Part shown: positions 31,996-44,244 of the stretch, in pieces
How the letters are laid out: every line of letters starts with the position of its first letter
Numbering within the stretch: the first letter of the stretch is position 1
Source of the DNA: Serpula lacrymans var. lacrymans S7.9
Taxonomy: Eukaryota; Basidiomycota; Agaricomycetes; Boletales; Serpulaceae
Assembly: GCF_000218685.1 (NCBI RefSeq)
Contig: NW_006763290.1
Location: forward strand, 696,723 to 760,722
Reading direction: 5' to 3'
Length of the DNA stretch: 64,000 bases
The notes under the pieces: generated by a model
Databases searched by the model: none
Seen by the model: the letters and a program-made list of their open reading frames with translations, nothing else
Told to the model about the DNA's origin: nothing
Program-made: the position numbers and the translations under genes

Positions 31996-33315
31996 ACAAT
32001 GGAGTTGATCTCCAGAAACTACATGTGGCCCGGCATGGTCAAAGACGTACAGGAATATGTAAAATCCTGTTTAAGATGTGCTATGGCTAAAAACTCACAT
32101 CAACCGCCGGCGGGTAAACTCATGCCAAATCTGATACCAGCTGGTCCCTGGCAGGATATATTGGTTGATTTTACAACGGATCTACCCACATCAAATGGGT
32201 ATGATTCAGTAATGGTAGTAGTGGATTGCTTCTCCAAAGAAGTAGTATTCATTCCCACCAATAAAACTATTACCGCCGCTGGTATGGTGGATCTATTTAG
32301 AGATTTTGTATGGTCTATCCACGGATTACTGGAAACGGTTATCTCTGATAGGGGACCACAATTCGCTAGCGAATTTACAAAAGAACTATGCTGGATGCTG
32401 GGCATTAAACCTAAATTGTCAATGGTGTTCCATCCGCACACCGATGGACAAACGGAGAGGCTCAACCAGGAGTTGAAACAATATCTCCGAATATTTATTA
32501 ATAATAGACAGACAGATTGGGCTAAGTGGCTAAAAATAGCCCAGTTCTCTTATAATATTAAGCAGTCATCAGCTACAGGAAAGGCACCATTTGAGGTTAC
32601 AAGATTGTACCTTCCCAGAATGGGTGTAGAATCTAGAAAAAGCAAGAACAAGGCTACAGGGAACATGGCAAAAGACATGAAGTCTGTCTTAGAAGAAATG
32701 CGCAAAGCGCTATTTAGAACTGCAGAGCAGTTGAAAGACAGGGCAGAGCGTAGATGCTCTAAAGCCCCTGACTACAAGGTCGGTGACATGGTCTGGTTAG
32801 ATACCGACCACTTAAAATTGAAAGATCGGCAGTCTAGAAAACTGACCAAAAAGTGGATTGGCCCTTACTGGATTAAGGAAGTCAAACCAAATGCAGTGGA
32901 GCTGGAACTCCCAAAACAAATGAGGGTAGTACCCACGGTAAATATTAGCCGTGTGAAACCCTACAAAGGGCCGCTGCCGGGACAGCGTGTAGACCGGCTC
33001 AGACCGGTTGTAGTCACCCAGGAAGGTGAAGAAGAGTTCAAAGTTGAACGAGTGGTGGATGCACACTTGAAGCATGGAAAATTAGAATTCCTAGTCCTAT
33101 GGAAGGGCTATGGAGACAAGGACAGAATATGGGAACCAGAAGCCCATCTGGACAATTCCTGCGATGCTGTTGGCAAATTTTATTCTAAGAATCCATCGGC
33201 TCCTGGGAAGCTTGAAGGCATGGATTCTAAAATTTTTAATTCCCTTTTTCAACCTATGCTCAAAAATTTAACTACTACCTCCGGTACTTGGTCTCGCCTG
33301 GAAGTCGAGCCTTAG
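31996..33315 (+). pseudogene. gypsy A integrase and chromodomain
   Basis: Continues in frame after the TGA: second half of the zinc finger (CLRCAMAK), integrase core acidic residues in ILVDFTTDLP, VISDRGPQF and TDGQTERLNQEL, C-terminal domain (KVGDMVWLDTDHLK, WIGPYWIKEVKPNAVEL), then the chromodomain FKVERVVDAHLKHGKLEFLV, LWKGYGDKDRIWEPEAHLD. It stops at TAG 33313-33315. A purine tract AGAGGGGGGTAG precedes the 3' LTR. The segment itself has no stop. Confidence 0.88.
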
Positions 33316-33325
33316 AGGGGGGTAG

Positions 33326-33590
33326 TGTTAAAATAACACATTTTCGGACCTTTAATTTTCATTCTCCTCTTTAACAGTCTTAGCCATGGCACATCTCAAA
33401 CAGGATTTTACGTATTCCTGTACGTCTTTGACCATGCCAGGCCACATGTAGTCTGTAGTTCTCACACTCCGTGCCATGCGGCACTTTCCCTTTTGTTCAA
33501 ACTCCACTTTCTCGTGCTGCACTGCCTTTCGTTCTATTTTAGATCCAAGTCTCTCATGCAGTGGAGCTGGTCACACGGGCTGCACCCTCT
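33326..33590 (+). repeat. Truncated 3' LTR of gypsy A with an inserted integrase fragment
   Basis: It begins TGTTAAAATAACACATTTTC and follows the 5' LTR to about 33376. About 80 bases (33377-33456) are then the inverse complement of the element's own integrase (about 32012-32092). LTR sequence resumes at ACTCCGTGCCATGCGGC and stops near 33590. The rest of the LTR, and therefore the right target duplication, is missing. Confidence 0.75.
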
Positions 33591-36500
33591 GATGATTTGA
33601 ACTCTTTTATAGGTGTTCAAGCATATTTTTACATTGTCCAGCTCCGTCAATCAAGAGCCCAAGGCCACACGCTCTGGGAATGCCCGTATATGTGGCATGT
33701 AAGCTATGGCACCTCAATATTCTAAAGATCACACATTGATAAGATGACTTGAAAATATAGGTTTGTTTTGCACTAATTTTGGCACAGGTATTTTCACAGA
33801 CAGATCTTACCACTGATTCCAAGTGTTTCTACAATAGTATCCTGATCTTGTTGGATGATCCAGAGGAGTGTGATGAAGTCAAGTCTTTGATAAATTGGTG
33901 GAATCAATCAGCATCATCACTAGGCTGTTGTTTCATCTTGGTGTAGTACTGACTTCCTGTTTGTTAGCCAAGTTTTTCCCGTTCATTGTGCTCCTGAAAC
34001 ACTACCATCAAAACACAGCACACTTGCAAAAATTCGTGAGCGGTGAGCTGCTTTGAGGGGTGGGGGCATAGGCTTGGCATGTTGCAGAATTAACATACTG
34101 CTACAGAGCCATCCCACTTGATTTTGATGGGAGGAGGTAAACACAGTCAGACTCGGACCATGTAGTACTGTTAATATCTAAATATGACTTTAATATGAAA
34201 CAATTGCTCTTCACTCTTGAAAATGGCCCCATCATGATTTTGGTAGCAGCCAGCGAACCCGGTGTACGGCCACTGAGCACGCATCATAATTACTAGATAC
34301 AATGTATAATCCTGTCACAGCAGATCATCTCACTGACACTGCATTATCATACTTCACAGTCTGTTGCATAAAGCAAGTTACTGACATGTATGATCTGTAT
34401 GACAACATAGCTGAGAAGTAGCATCAAACTCTGAAGTCGGCTTGCCACCAGAACGAGAATATTTGGTATTATGAGAAGGTGTAAAATCAGGCTATGTCCT
34501 AAGCATTTGCTAAGCAACTCTGTCTATATTTCTATATATTCAGATATAGCACCATTCTGATACTACAAGACCCATATGCATAAGCATGAGAAAAAATATC
34601 ACCACTTTCAAGTATCCCAGCAGTTACACCAAAGGGGCTACCATACAAGTTGTATAATGCTGGCAATAGTGTACCTTAGAGGTAAGCTGAAGACCAGCGG
34701 GAGCAGACTGCTGAACTTGGTGATTTGTGACATGGCTCCCAGAGGTTATGGTGTATTGTCCGCAATGCTAGAGTTGATCACTCAAAAGACTGCTGCTGCA
34801 ACTTTGTTGGGTGTGATAATTGTGATGTATGTTGTGGTTTCCAACAACTCACCCAGTAAATATAAATCATTACATTATGATCCATCAGAATGATATTATT
34901 GGGACATGTCAGAGTTGATAACACTTTACAACTGTATACATAGTTTTGTCGGACTCTCACTAATTTCCTGATGAATACTAATCAGTAACCCTAACCAAGC
35001 TAACCATGCAGTGGCTGATGAATATGGACAAGCATTATCTTGCTAATTGTAGCATGAGGCTTGGGGATGTTAAGACAACAAGACTCTCAGTGATAGCAGG
35101 CTCCTGACACACAAACTGTAGTGTTCAGAAAGACTCTAATTGGAAGGAATGATAGTGACTTCAACAGTGAAGAGTGACAATGATAGCAGTTAACAGTAGT
35201 AGCACTGAAAATTGCTGTGATCTTACTGGATCACAAGTAGCAGTGAATAGTGGGCTTGACATTAGAGAACAGGTCTGGATTGCAATTTTTTTTTTCTTCT
35301 ACAAGGTAGCCCACAGCGATTTATATAGTAAACAAAAGAAAGGCTAGTCACGGTATAGCTGTGGAAAAAAATGAGAAAGGACATGAAGGAAAAAATATGT
35401 GCTGATAAATCCTGCATAGTTAGTACAGGATAAGATTGTCAAAATAAGAAAAAGAAGAGAATAAAACAACAAATGCTGCATATATAGGTTACAGGTTTGT
35501 ACAGCCATAAAATAAAGTCCAATAGCAAGAGAGCAAGAAGATCATGATGTCATAGGAATATGTAGTAGAAAAGGCAAGGCAAAAATAAGATCAGTATCAA
35601 CACAGCTCCCTTGTTATTGATTAGGTGTTCTAAAAAAATATGTGTCCAAAAAAATGATTCAAAATCAAGAATAATTGCATTGCAGATGAATGTCCTACTG
35701 AGAAAAGGAATTGGAGCCACCAGTCTATCACCTAGTCCAAATCCAACAGTCCTATGACCTTACCAATGGTCTGGTTGTAGTGAACCACCTGGTCAAATGA
35801 GGGAAAGAGGGGACTAGTTCCCATCTGGAACAGGTATGTTCCAGGCAGCATATGATAATTGTAGTTGTAGCAAAGATAATGGACAAAGGATAAGTGTACC
35901 CAAGTGAATGGGATAACTATGTACACAGGCAACACAAGAGGATGAACCCTTTTCAGCTCAAAAACTACCCAGCCGTGTTCTAGGTAGGTAAGATGAGTGA
36001 CCAATAATTTGATAGTGTATGATGGTAAATTGATGTCATGAAGGTGGACCAGCTGCCTAATTTGGACTGGCTGCTGGGGCTTTGCTGAAAGTAGTAGTGG
36101 CACGTGGTGGTTAACAGATTGGCAATAGAAGTGTATGAATAGAGGTGACATCAGAGGTGGAGGAGACACAAGGAGGACAAGGAGCAGGAGCATGAAAGTG
36201 ACAAAAAAGTGGACAATAATAGGGATCCAAAAATGACCATGTGGTGAGAATAGAGATGACAGAAAAGGGCCCATGGTGGGGCCAAGTAAAGGAAGGGGAG
36301 TAAAAAAGATGACAAAAGTGAGGGTGCAATGTGTAGCCAGTGGTGATACGAAAAATTGCCAAAATGCCAAAATACAGAATGGAAAACAAAGGTGGGTGCA
36401 ACTTGATTGCCTAATAGAGATGGGTGTTGATCAGCCACAAGTACAAAAAAGGCAATAACAAGTACTATCTATAATGAAGGGGACAATAGTCCCAAATGCC

Positions 36501-37267
36501 GTGTGCGAGCCACATTGCATCAGTTATTTTGCTTAGTTTCACTCGCATGGTTTTTGTGGCAACACAGGAGCAGCAGTACAGTAGTAGTGAATGCAGTGAA
36601 ATTTGTAACCACATTAAAAATTCTCACGCTTATAAGGACAGGACAGCACAAGTTCACTGACTTCTGACTAAATAAAATTTGATCACTTGACTGTATTATT
36701 ATTACTCAAAAGATAATGTAGAGCAGCTCAGTCAAGGGCAGTGTAATGCTTTTGATACCATCATACAGTCAATTTATCATAGCTTGGGAACAACTTGCTT
36801 TATTCATAGTGCTGCTGGATGGTCATGGAATTGCAGGAGATGGGACAATTGAGCTTCCCGCCAACACCCTTATGCCAGAAAACACCATAGACTCATCAGT
36901 TGACACTACCTATCCTGGAATTGCAATGGAGACAGAGATGACTATTATTTCCTTCACTGCAATCCTCTCCACAAAAAATGATGCCATTAGTAATCTTAAT
37001 TCAGCAATGCTCATATAAACAAAATTAGTGCACACTTTATGATGTGATCATGGCAAATTCTATTGCAGATGAGCCATAACTTAGCTCCAGCCAATAGCGT
37101 TAATCACACATGATTGCACAGTCCCCAAAAATAGGTCTTTAGAATTGTATAGTGAGCATTTCATCTTTGTCATTGGTTTATATCATTGGTCATGAAAGCA
37201 CATACCTTTTTGCAGGTTTAATCAATCCAAAAAATAAATTATACTAACTATACAAATTGGTATTTGT
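33591..37267. other. 3.7 kb without recognisable gene
   Basis: The stretch is AT-rich. The longest frame (36370-35732, minus) has a hydrophobic, low-complexity start and matches nothing I know. If the Plavaka N-terminus survived right of gypsy A it should lie here, but I could not find it. Confidence 0.45.
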
Positions 37268-39467
37268 ATATTATTGTACCACCATCTGAGGCCCATCTTT
37301 GTTAAGATCTTGGCACCAGCCAACTTGTCTACTAGCTGACTAATCAAAGGCAGCGGATACACATTTTTAACTGTGTACTCATTTAAGTAACAATAGTCCA
37401 TAATCATACACTTTTTACCATCCTTTTTAGGAATGAAGCACACCGGGGACGTCATAGGGCTTTTAGAGGGTCTGATGTAACCCTTCCTAAGCTGTTCATC
37501 TATGAAACTAGAAACCTCATCTCTTTCTGGGGAAGAGAGTGGAATTATGTGTCCTTTTCTTGGTTTGAATGTGTCCTTCAAATCTATAGCATGGTTCCAA
37601 AGCTTAGCCTCTGGGAAGCACTCTGATTTTTGTTTTGAAAAGACTTTCCAGAAGTCATGGTACTCTGGAGTTACCAGCCTCTCAATCTCTTCCTCAGGTT
37701 TTGTTTTACCTCATCATCATCATCATCATCATCATCAATTTTATCCAAAGATCTGAGCTTGGCATAAACATGACCAGTGTTTATCCTTTCATTGAGCTCG
37801 GTTTGACGGACGTGATTTGGTTTACCCAAGTTATCACACTCCTGAGGGCAACATAACAATGTGACAACCCCTGTCTGCCAGTCAGTCTTAGGATTGTGTT
37901 TAAATAGCCAGGTCCAGCCTAAGATTAAGTTAATCTTCCCTAGTTGGGTAGCTTCAGCAGTAACTCGTTCTCTGTGTCCTTGGTACTTGACAACAAAAAA
38001 ACATTTGTGCATAATGCAGCCACCCGTATTAAGCGTACCATCAATGTTATAGACGGGAATAAATATATCTAATTTTACAAGGGGGAGTCAAATTTGCTCC
38101 ACCCAGGCCTGATCTATGAAGATTCCGTTAGCACCTGAATCATGCTCCGGAGAAGAAGAAGAAGAAAGATCAAGAGAAACATGTTCTTCTATTTTAGGAT
38201 TTTCTATATTTTTATTTTTATATTTACCAGAATCAAGCACCCTAGTGTTTGTCTTGCCGGGGCCACACTCCTGAGAAGATGCTGGTGCAGCGGTAGTATC
38301 ATAAGTATTGCAGTTACAATTCTTCATGCAAGTACATACTTCAGATAATAAATTCAAAAATCTATTTACAATTTGGGGAGCCACCCCCATCTTCCGGTTA
38401 TTGCTCGTGCAACACCTCGGAGCAGGGGCCACCTTGTTGTGGTTTACTTTGATGTTTTGAGGAGCGAAGGCACCCAAGTAACGTAAGCTCTGAACTCTTT
38501 TCCCTGCACTTTCATCTCATTGACCTGTTGGTCATAGAAGAAGGCCAGGATTTTGTTGTACGAACAACTGGCCAGAGCATTGAGCCAATTGTCCGGCTTT
38601 TCTGTTTCTAATTGGCATGCCTGGTGCCCTTGGTTATTTTTTGTTGGGCGGCCTGTGTCCCTTTTGGCCGCAATTGTAGCAGTTCCCTTTGAATCTGCGC
38701 ATCTGTCTGCCTTGGACTGCACTGATATCCATAGGGGCTCCCTGCCCTGGTTGCAGCCCAAAATGGCTTGAACCTGTGAGAATGATTATGTTGGTTTGAT
38801 GACCCAGGGCTCCTCTGGGAATAGTTGTTTTTGGTGGTGGTCCCACCACCTTGGTGCATTGTGTAAAGCTCCATGGCTCTACCAATTTGGCGTACTTTCT
38901 AAGCTGCCAGGGCCAAGTTCTCGTTTCTTGTATCTTGCAGAAAGACCTGCTCAGCAATGCAGGGGTTCATATTGTTTCCTAGCAGTTCTACTGCATGTTT
39001 ATTTCCAAGCCCTTCTTGGATGAAGAGAGCCAAGAACTGGGTTACAGAGTCATCTATCCTTATATTTCCTTGTTTGAAGGAACAGATTTGCTGATGCACC
39101 CAGTCACGCTTAGCTCACGGTTTGAAGTATTTTTCAATCTTGACTTTGAGATTGTCCCAGGTGGGCCACACACCTGCCATGTAGCACTCTTGCAGTCTTA
39201 CTTGGGTGTATCGACCTGCCACAGGTCTTTTTAGTCAAGATAGCACAGCAGTTGCTATCTCAAAATTGTCGGCAAACACGTCCCAATTTGCCTTGATCCA
39301 AATGTGGAGCTTGATCCACCATTTGGCAAATCGAGTTCGGTCTCCTTCAAAAGTGCCGGGGTCAGCAACAATTTTGACTTTTTTGTTAAATTTTTACTCA
39401 ACCTGTTCAGGGGGGTTTGCCTAAATTTTGGGCGAGCTGCGTGGTTAACACCAAAATCTGTGTACAC
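37268..39467 (-). pseudogene. gypsy A2 Gag-Pol remnant
   Basis: Gag parts: 39467-39255 and onward, TGA at 39237-39235 after AVLS, QQICSFKQGNIRIDDSV near 39090, knuckle CYNCGQKGHRP near 38690 followed by Lys where the last Cys is expected. Protease: DSGANGIFIDQAW near 38130. RT start: PSKSPMTSPVCFIPKKDGK and YPLPLISQLVDKLAGAKIL near 37330. A (TCA)n microsatellite at 37711-37737 codes for a run of Asp where copy A has only a few. Frameshifts separate most parts. Confidence 0.83.
37711..37737. repeat. (TCA)9 microsatellite inside gypsy A2
   Basis: Nine units of TCA, read as poly-Asp in the antisense Pol frame. It is an expansion relative to the DDDND of copy A. Confidence 0.9.
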
Positions 39468-39966
39468 ATATTGTGCAACAGAGTGTTGATGTCAGGTTGG
39501 GTAACTGGGGGTCCCCGCTTGCTATCTGCGGATCAACCTCTTCCCAGCTGAGTTTCAGATCTCAATCTCCAACTACCCACACTATATATAGCATTTGAAA
39601 ATGTATATAAAAGGTAAATGTAATAAACCCTGGTCTGAACGGTTGTCAGGGGGTGGTCCGTTTGTTAACCTGTCAACCTTTCTCCAGACTGGCGAAGGCA
39701 AGTGCCCAGCGTGGTCAGAGGTATTCAAAGAAGAAGTTTGGTATTCTAAAACTAATCAACAATAGTTCCACACCAACTGCTGAGCTAAGGTACTCCCCTT
39801 AACACTGGGGGCTGTGTGTAAATAATTGTCCTTTCTCCTTGAGCACTACAGGGCCATTGCTAGAAGTGCACCCTTCTGCTATACAGGATATTCCAAAACA
39901 ATAACCCCTTAACCCTGGGGACCAGGTTTGCACAAAGTGCGAGAGAGTAGAGAGAGCGAGTCCTAA

Positions 39967-40380
39967 TGTAACAACCAAGAGTTTGTTACTCTGGCGCACA
40001 ACTCAGACAAAGCTATAAAGGTAGTAAGGGGAGTGGTTACCTTTAGGATAGGACCAAGTTAGTTGTGGGTAAACAGCAGGAGGACTCACTGAGGAGTCTC
40101 CTTGATTTATTAGAGTATATATACTACTGCAGGTTGTTTGTACATGTGTACTATACAGTTGATGGAGGCAGTGGCTGATGATGCCATGGGGCACAGCCCG
40201 TGTGACCAGCTCCACTGCGTGAGAGATTTGTAGCTAAAATAAGGAAAAAGGCAGTGTAGCACGAGAAGGTGGAGTTTGAACAAAATGGAAAGTGCCGCAT
40301 GGCATAGTGTGTGAAAACTACAGAAGAAAGCTTAAAGAGGAGAATGAAATTTAAAGGTCTGAAAATTGTGTATTGTAACA
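39967..40380 (-). repeat. 5' LTR of gypsy A2
   Basis: On the plus strand from TGTAACAACCAAGAGTTTG to TGTGTATTGTAACA, 414 bp, with the TATA and hairpin region near 40078-40125. It is the best preserved LTR of the family besides 19822-20232. Confidence 0.9.
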
Positions 40381-40889
40381 GATACTAGCTCTCCTTTGAC
40401 TTGTGTACAGCCTTTCCATACCTGATTAGAAAACAGTCAATATTTGTGATTGCTATAATAAAAGGTACTCAAGTATACCAGAACCTGGGCTTTCTATTCC
40501 TGGTCATCCTGCAGTATGTTGGCCAAGCAAGCAAGTGTAACCTTTGTCATTATTGGGGGCCTCAAGTAATACATTCCAGTACATTGTCAATTAAGAGCAT
40601 TTGGAAAGCCTTTCTTGGTGACAATATAGGTTCTCATCACTTTGTAACCTAGGCTGGCAATATACTTTATTGTGGGACAGGAGATAGAACTGAGCTTTTC
40701 TTTGAAGGATAATGATTTCATGCTGAGATGTAGGATGTTAGGACTATAACCATGGAACAAATGTGAAGCTGATCCTAAAGACAAGTTAGGAGTGACTGTT
40801 GTGGACTTTAAACAATCTTATAAAAAAAGTAGTGAGCAAGCCTTGAGCAAAGAATAAAATTTGTACTCACTATGTTATTATTCTCTAAA

Positions 40890-41570
40890 AATTTAGATTT
40901 TGCTCTAACCTATTCACTGTTCTGGTCCAGATGGGCTTCACCACCTTCCTCAATGAGCAACCCCATTCCAGAGCACAAACAAGATCTTACCCTCTTTTAT
41001 TTCAAAACCTTGATGTTTTCCACTCTTGGAAACAATGTGGACTTGTTTGATGGCCAAATGGATGCTGTAAAGGCAAAACCCTCAAGTGTTGGTGGACAGC
41101 CTCCTAGGTTTGATACTGCTACAGTAATAAACTCCAATAACTGTGAATGAACAGGTTTAACAGGTAAGTTCTATAATATAAAGCTTTATCTACTATCTGT
41201 TTAAAATTTGTACCAGGCACAAGAATTAGACGTCTCAGAGTGATCTTCAAGTTACCTACAACATTATATGGCACACATAGCACCCCTTCTAACTAGCCTT
41301 AAGATCATTTGGCTTATGTTGAATGGTTTAATTATCTAAGGCCAAAAGCTGAAGACAACCATATGATGTACTCTGTCACCAAACCTGGGCCTAATGCTTC
41401 TGGCTACCTGCCTGGTGATATTATGCCCCTTTCTGCAATTAGACAGGTTTGTCATTTGATTCCAGTCTTTGGGGGAAGTAGAGATACTTGTCCACTTAAT
41501 TGAACTCACAGTAATGTTTTGCACATTTGTACAAAATTTCATCTCAACAATTTTAGTAGTAAATACGCTT
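40890..41570 (+). pseudogene. C-terminal fragment of a DNA-transposon protein, with a retained intron
   Basis: The first part reads FSTLGNNVDLFDGQMDAV and GGQPPRFDTATVIN. A GT-AG intron of about 53 nt (41164-41216, GTAAGT ... CCAG) follows. The reading then continues IRRLRVIFKLPTTLYG, AYVEWFNYLRPKAEDNHMMY, ISAIRQ-like PLSAIRQVCHLIPVFG and NVLHICTKFHLNNFS. This C-terminal pattern (AYVEWF ... IRRSVHLIPKFG ... FFVN) is one I associate with transposases of mushroom CMC-type elements. Several stops interrupt it. Confidence 0.55.
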
Positions 41571-41734
41571 ATCAGACATTATGGTAAATTCAAATTATAA
41601 ATATTATTGTTTTGTTTTTAGCTAAATCTTGTGCTATAAAGGCTACAATTGCATTGATAGGGCTATGGTTACTATGAAAGCATCTATATATACATGTGGT
41701 GGCTATATAGTGCTATATAGCAAAAGAATTTTTC

Positions 41735-41960
41735 CTGATATCATCAGCCACCACTTCTTATCAATAGTACAGTGCACATGTACAAACATCATGTTTTAGT
41801 ATAAATACACCTTAATAGATTGGAGACTTTTTAGTGAGTCCTTTTGTTGTTTAGTCACAACAAATTTGTTCCTACTAAGTGGAATCTATTAACTCCTTCA
41901 CACTATCCTCTTTTGTTTGTCTGTTGTGTGTGCCAGAGTTTACCAACTTTGTTCTTACAG
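41735..41960 (+). repeat. Degenerate gypsy-A LTR fragment
   Basis: Runs from GATATCATCAGCCACCACTT through ACATGTACAAACATC, AGACTTTTTAGTGAGTCCTT and GTGTGCCAGAGTTTACCAAC. It corresponds to the 3' half of the LTR, heavily diverged. Confidence 0.65.
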
Positions 41961-43449
41961 TTGAACCAGGTTCTGCTCCATATATTTAGAGTGTATCAAC
42001 CATTTATCATAGGATGATATACAACCAATCCCTGTACATTCCCTGCAAGTGCTTCAATCTCATAAAATGCAAGGGCTTCACATTGTTTCCTTAGAAATAA
42101 CAATGTGATTGCAAAGGGGGATTTTCTCATAATTCACTCAACTGAGTGTTTAAGATATTTTTCTCATTCACATGCATTTTCCCCATCTTATAATTTGCAT
42201 ATCTGGAACAAAGGAATTTTTATTCTAGGTAAATACAGCCTGTATATGAGTCTAAAATATTTACCCAGCTTTATATGTTTTTTTTCTGACATTCAGTTTT
42301 TTTGGGTTACAGCTCAGTCTGCAAATTAGGGTAAACTATTCAGCATAACTCTAAGTGAGCTTTGAAAGTAGGAGATAGCTGTATATGTCATCCTGGAGGT
42401 GATTTTGGATGGCCCTAATAGTTCTGGATTTTGCAAAAAAAAAAATTAGTACCGTAGCACAGCACTATAGAAAGATATGGGGCCCAAGGCATCATGCTAA
42501 TTGATTGATAACAAGCATAAGCTTAAGAACAAAAAACTATTAATCAAACACAGGCTATTTCCTTGTTATTTGCCATGTTGACAAGCCTTACCTCTGTGGT
42601 TATTTTACTTTGCTTATGTTATATCCATGCCACAAGCCATAGTTTCCAGAATTCCAAAAGGACAGATCCTTAAGTCAAGTCTGAACCTACTCTCCATTGA
42701 GTCCCTATCTTTTGAAGATCTCCTCAATAACTGGCACATTAGCAAGGCTATTCAAAAATACCAAGTTGCTACTGATTAATTCCTTGAAAACTAAGCATAC
42801 CAGAACAAATTAGTCATTTAGTTTGAGGGTTTATCGGCTACAGACCAGGTCCATGCAGGTCCATAGCAGCTATAAAAAGTTAAGGGTAATCTCCAACAAT
42901 TAACTGACCCAATTACAACATTGAGCAAAGAGAATCATGTCCTTCAGGAAAAGGCCTTGAAACTACAAACAGCCCTTAAAAATCAAGCAAATTCAGCGTA
43001 TATATTTCTCAATTATTATATACTATCTACTACTACTTTTTATAATGCAGGGAATTCAAGAATATATCCAAGTGACTCTGCCTCCCATACTGCCTCTGCC
43101 ACACTATTTTCATCTGCTCTCCATTTGAAATATCAAGAAAGCTCAAAGAAGGCTGAGCTGTATCCAGATTAGTGAAGTTGTGTGAAACCCTGAAGACCAC
43201 AAACACAATAAGGACACTAGCCTAACAGCTCTCAACCCATCCTGACCAGCAATAGAATATGCTATTTGGCATAAAGATGGGACAATGATCACACCCTAGG
43301 AATGGACAACTATCAAGGCCTCTGCTTGTGTTGCTTGATACAAGTTATTTTAGCTCCCTGCACCAAAATATCCTATGCAAAAAAGGTCCAGAACCTACTG
43401 TTGTCCTAGAGATATAATGATGAGATTAGATATGATTAGATATGATAAG
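41961..43449. other. No recognisable gene
   Basis: A few short protein-like stretches occur (for example SKENHVLQEKALKLQTALKN at 42921), but nothing can be assigned. Confidence 0.4.
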
Positions 43450-44145
43450 ATAATAATTCAAAGTCAGCACAACTTTATTCCTCGCTCTCTCTCCACAGCG
43501 GCTGCAAATTAACATTTGTAAACAATGGCTCGCCACAGTGACAGTGACGAGTCTCAATGTTGGACACCAAAAAACAATTGCAGACTAATTAATAATGTTT
43601 TACCACATGCCAATTTAGGAAAGTAAGTTCAAAGCACTGGCAGTTGGTAATCTCAGTGTTCATGTTTACTTTTGCCAGTGTCTCCACATTCTGCTGCCCA
43701 AGTTTACTGCCGTTTTTGCATGTGTTTGGGCCTAAGTATGAGAGGTATCATAAATGCCAGTGTTGTTCCCAAACCTGTCCTACAATCAATATAACATCAT
43801 TCCCTCCTTAGCAAGCACTTGTCCAACTTTGGCCTGCCAAAAACATGGATAGGAGCCTGGCTTTTGCTGGGTTATCCTACAGATGCCAGTAAAGGAGTTT
43901 AAATCCTGCCTGGCCATCAACATACATCACTGGACTGCATCACATAGGCCAGATGATCTGTATTGAGTAGTTGTAGATACAAAATTAGTAATTGTAGTGC
44001 AATTCAACAAACGATTACCCTTTTCCGATCTCCAACAACGACGGTGATCACAGTAAGTGTGAGGAGCCATTGTTTACAAATGTTAATTTGCAGCCGCTGT
44101 GGAGAAAGAGCAAGGAATAAAGTTGTGCTGACTTTGAAATTATCA
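43450..44145. mobile_element. MITE-like element with about 80-bp terminal inverted repeats
   Basis: The left end (about 43450-43530) and right end (about 44066-44145) are inverse complements over some 80 bases. Both contain TTCAAAGTCAGCACAACTTT, CCACAGCGGCTGCAAATTA and ACATTTGTAAACAATGGCTC. The 0.5 kb interior has no transposase-like frame. It is a non-autonomous DNA element mobilised by an unknown transposase. The exact ends and target duplication are unclear because the left flank is a GATTAGATAT repeat. Confidence 0.78.
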
Positions 44146-44244
44146 TAATCATGTGACTATCTATTAATAAGCCTTGTCCTGAACTCCCTACCACTCATCC
44201 TTATCTCTCGAAACAGTGGCTGTGGAGGAGCCTGGGATAGACCC

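Larger units (their letters stand above)
19822..33590 (+). mobile_element. Ty3/gypsy element A with chromodomain, nested host for three later insertions
   Basis: The element has a 5' LTR (19822-20232), leader, gag, protease, RT, RNase H, integrase, chromodomain, purine tract and a truncated 3' LTR. It is interrupted by gypsy B (21539-28363), a reversed solo LTR of its own family (28612-29026) and a solo LTR-C (29090-29423). It lies in the Plavaka reading. A second, truncated copy is at 37268-40380, and solo LTRs of the family occur elsewhere in the window. Nonsense codons make it inactive. Confidence 0.9.
37268..40380 (-). mobile_element. Truncated second copy of gypsy A (A2)
   Basis: On the minus strand: 5' LTR 39967-40380, leader, gag, protease and the first third of RT. 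The copy ends abruptly at about 37268, shortly after the codons for RW-x-YNN of RT. RNase H, integrase and the 3' LTR are absent. Confidence 0.88.

Noticed and set aside
28000..33600. Two independent gypsy elements side by side
   Set aside because: The protein and target-duplication evidence shows one element (A) interrupted by B and by two solo LTRs.
35732..36370. 212-codon minus-strand frame, hydrophobic N-terminal half
   Set aside because: The longest frame of a gene-poor stretch, but the first half is low-complexity (Phe/Leu/Pro/His runs) and no family motif is visible; overlapping frames on the same strand look equally plausible.
37711..37737. CRISPR-like or regulatory repeat array
   Set aside because: Simple (TCA)n microsatellite without spacers. 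No CRISPR array, tRNA or rRNA gene was found in the window.
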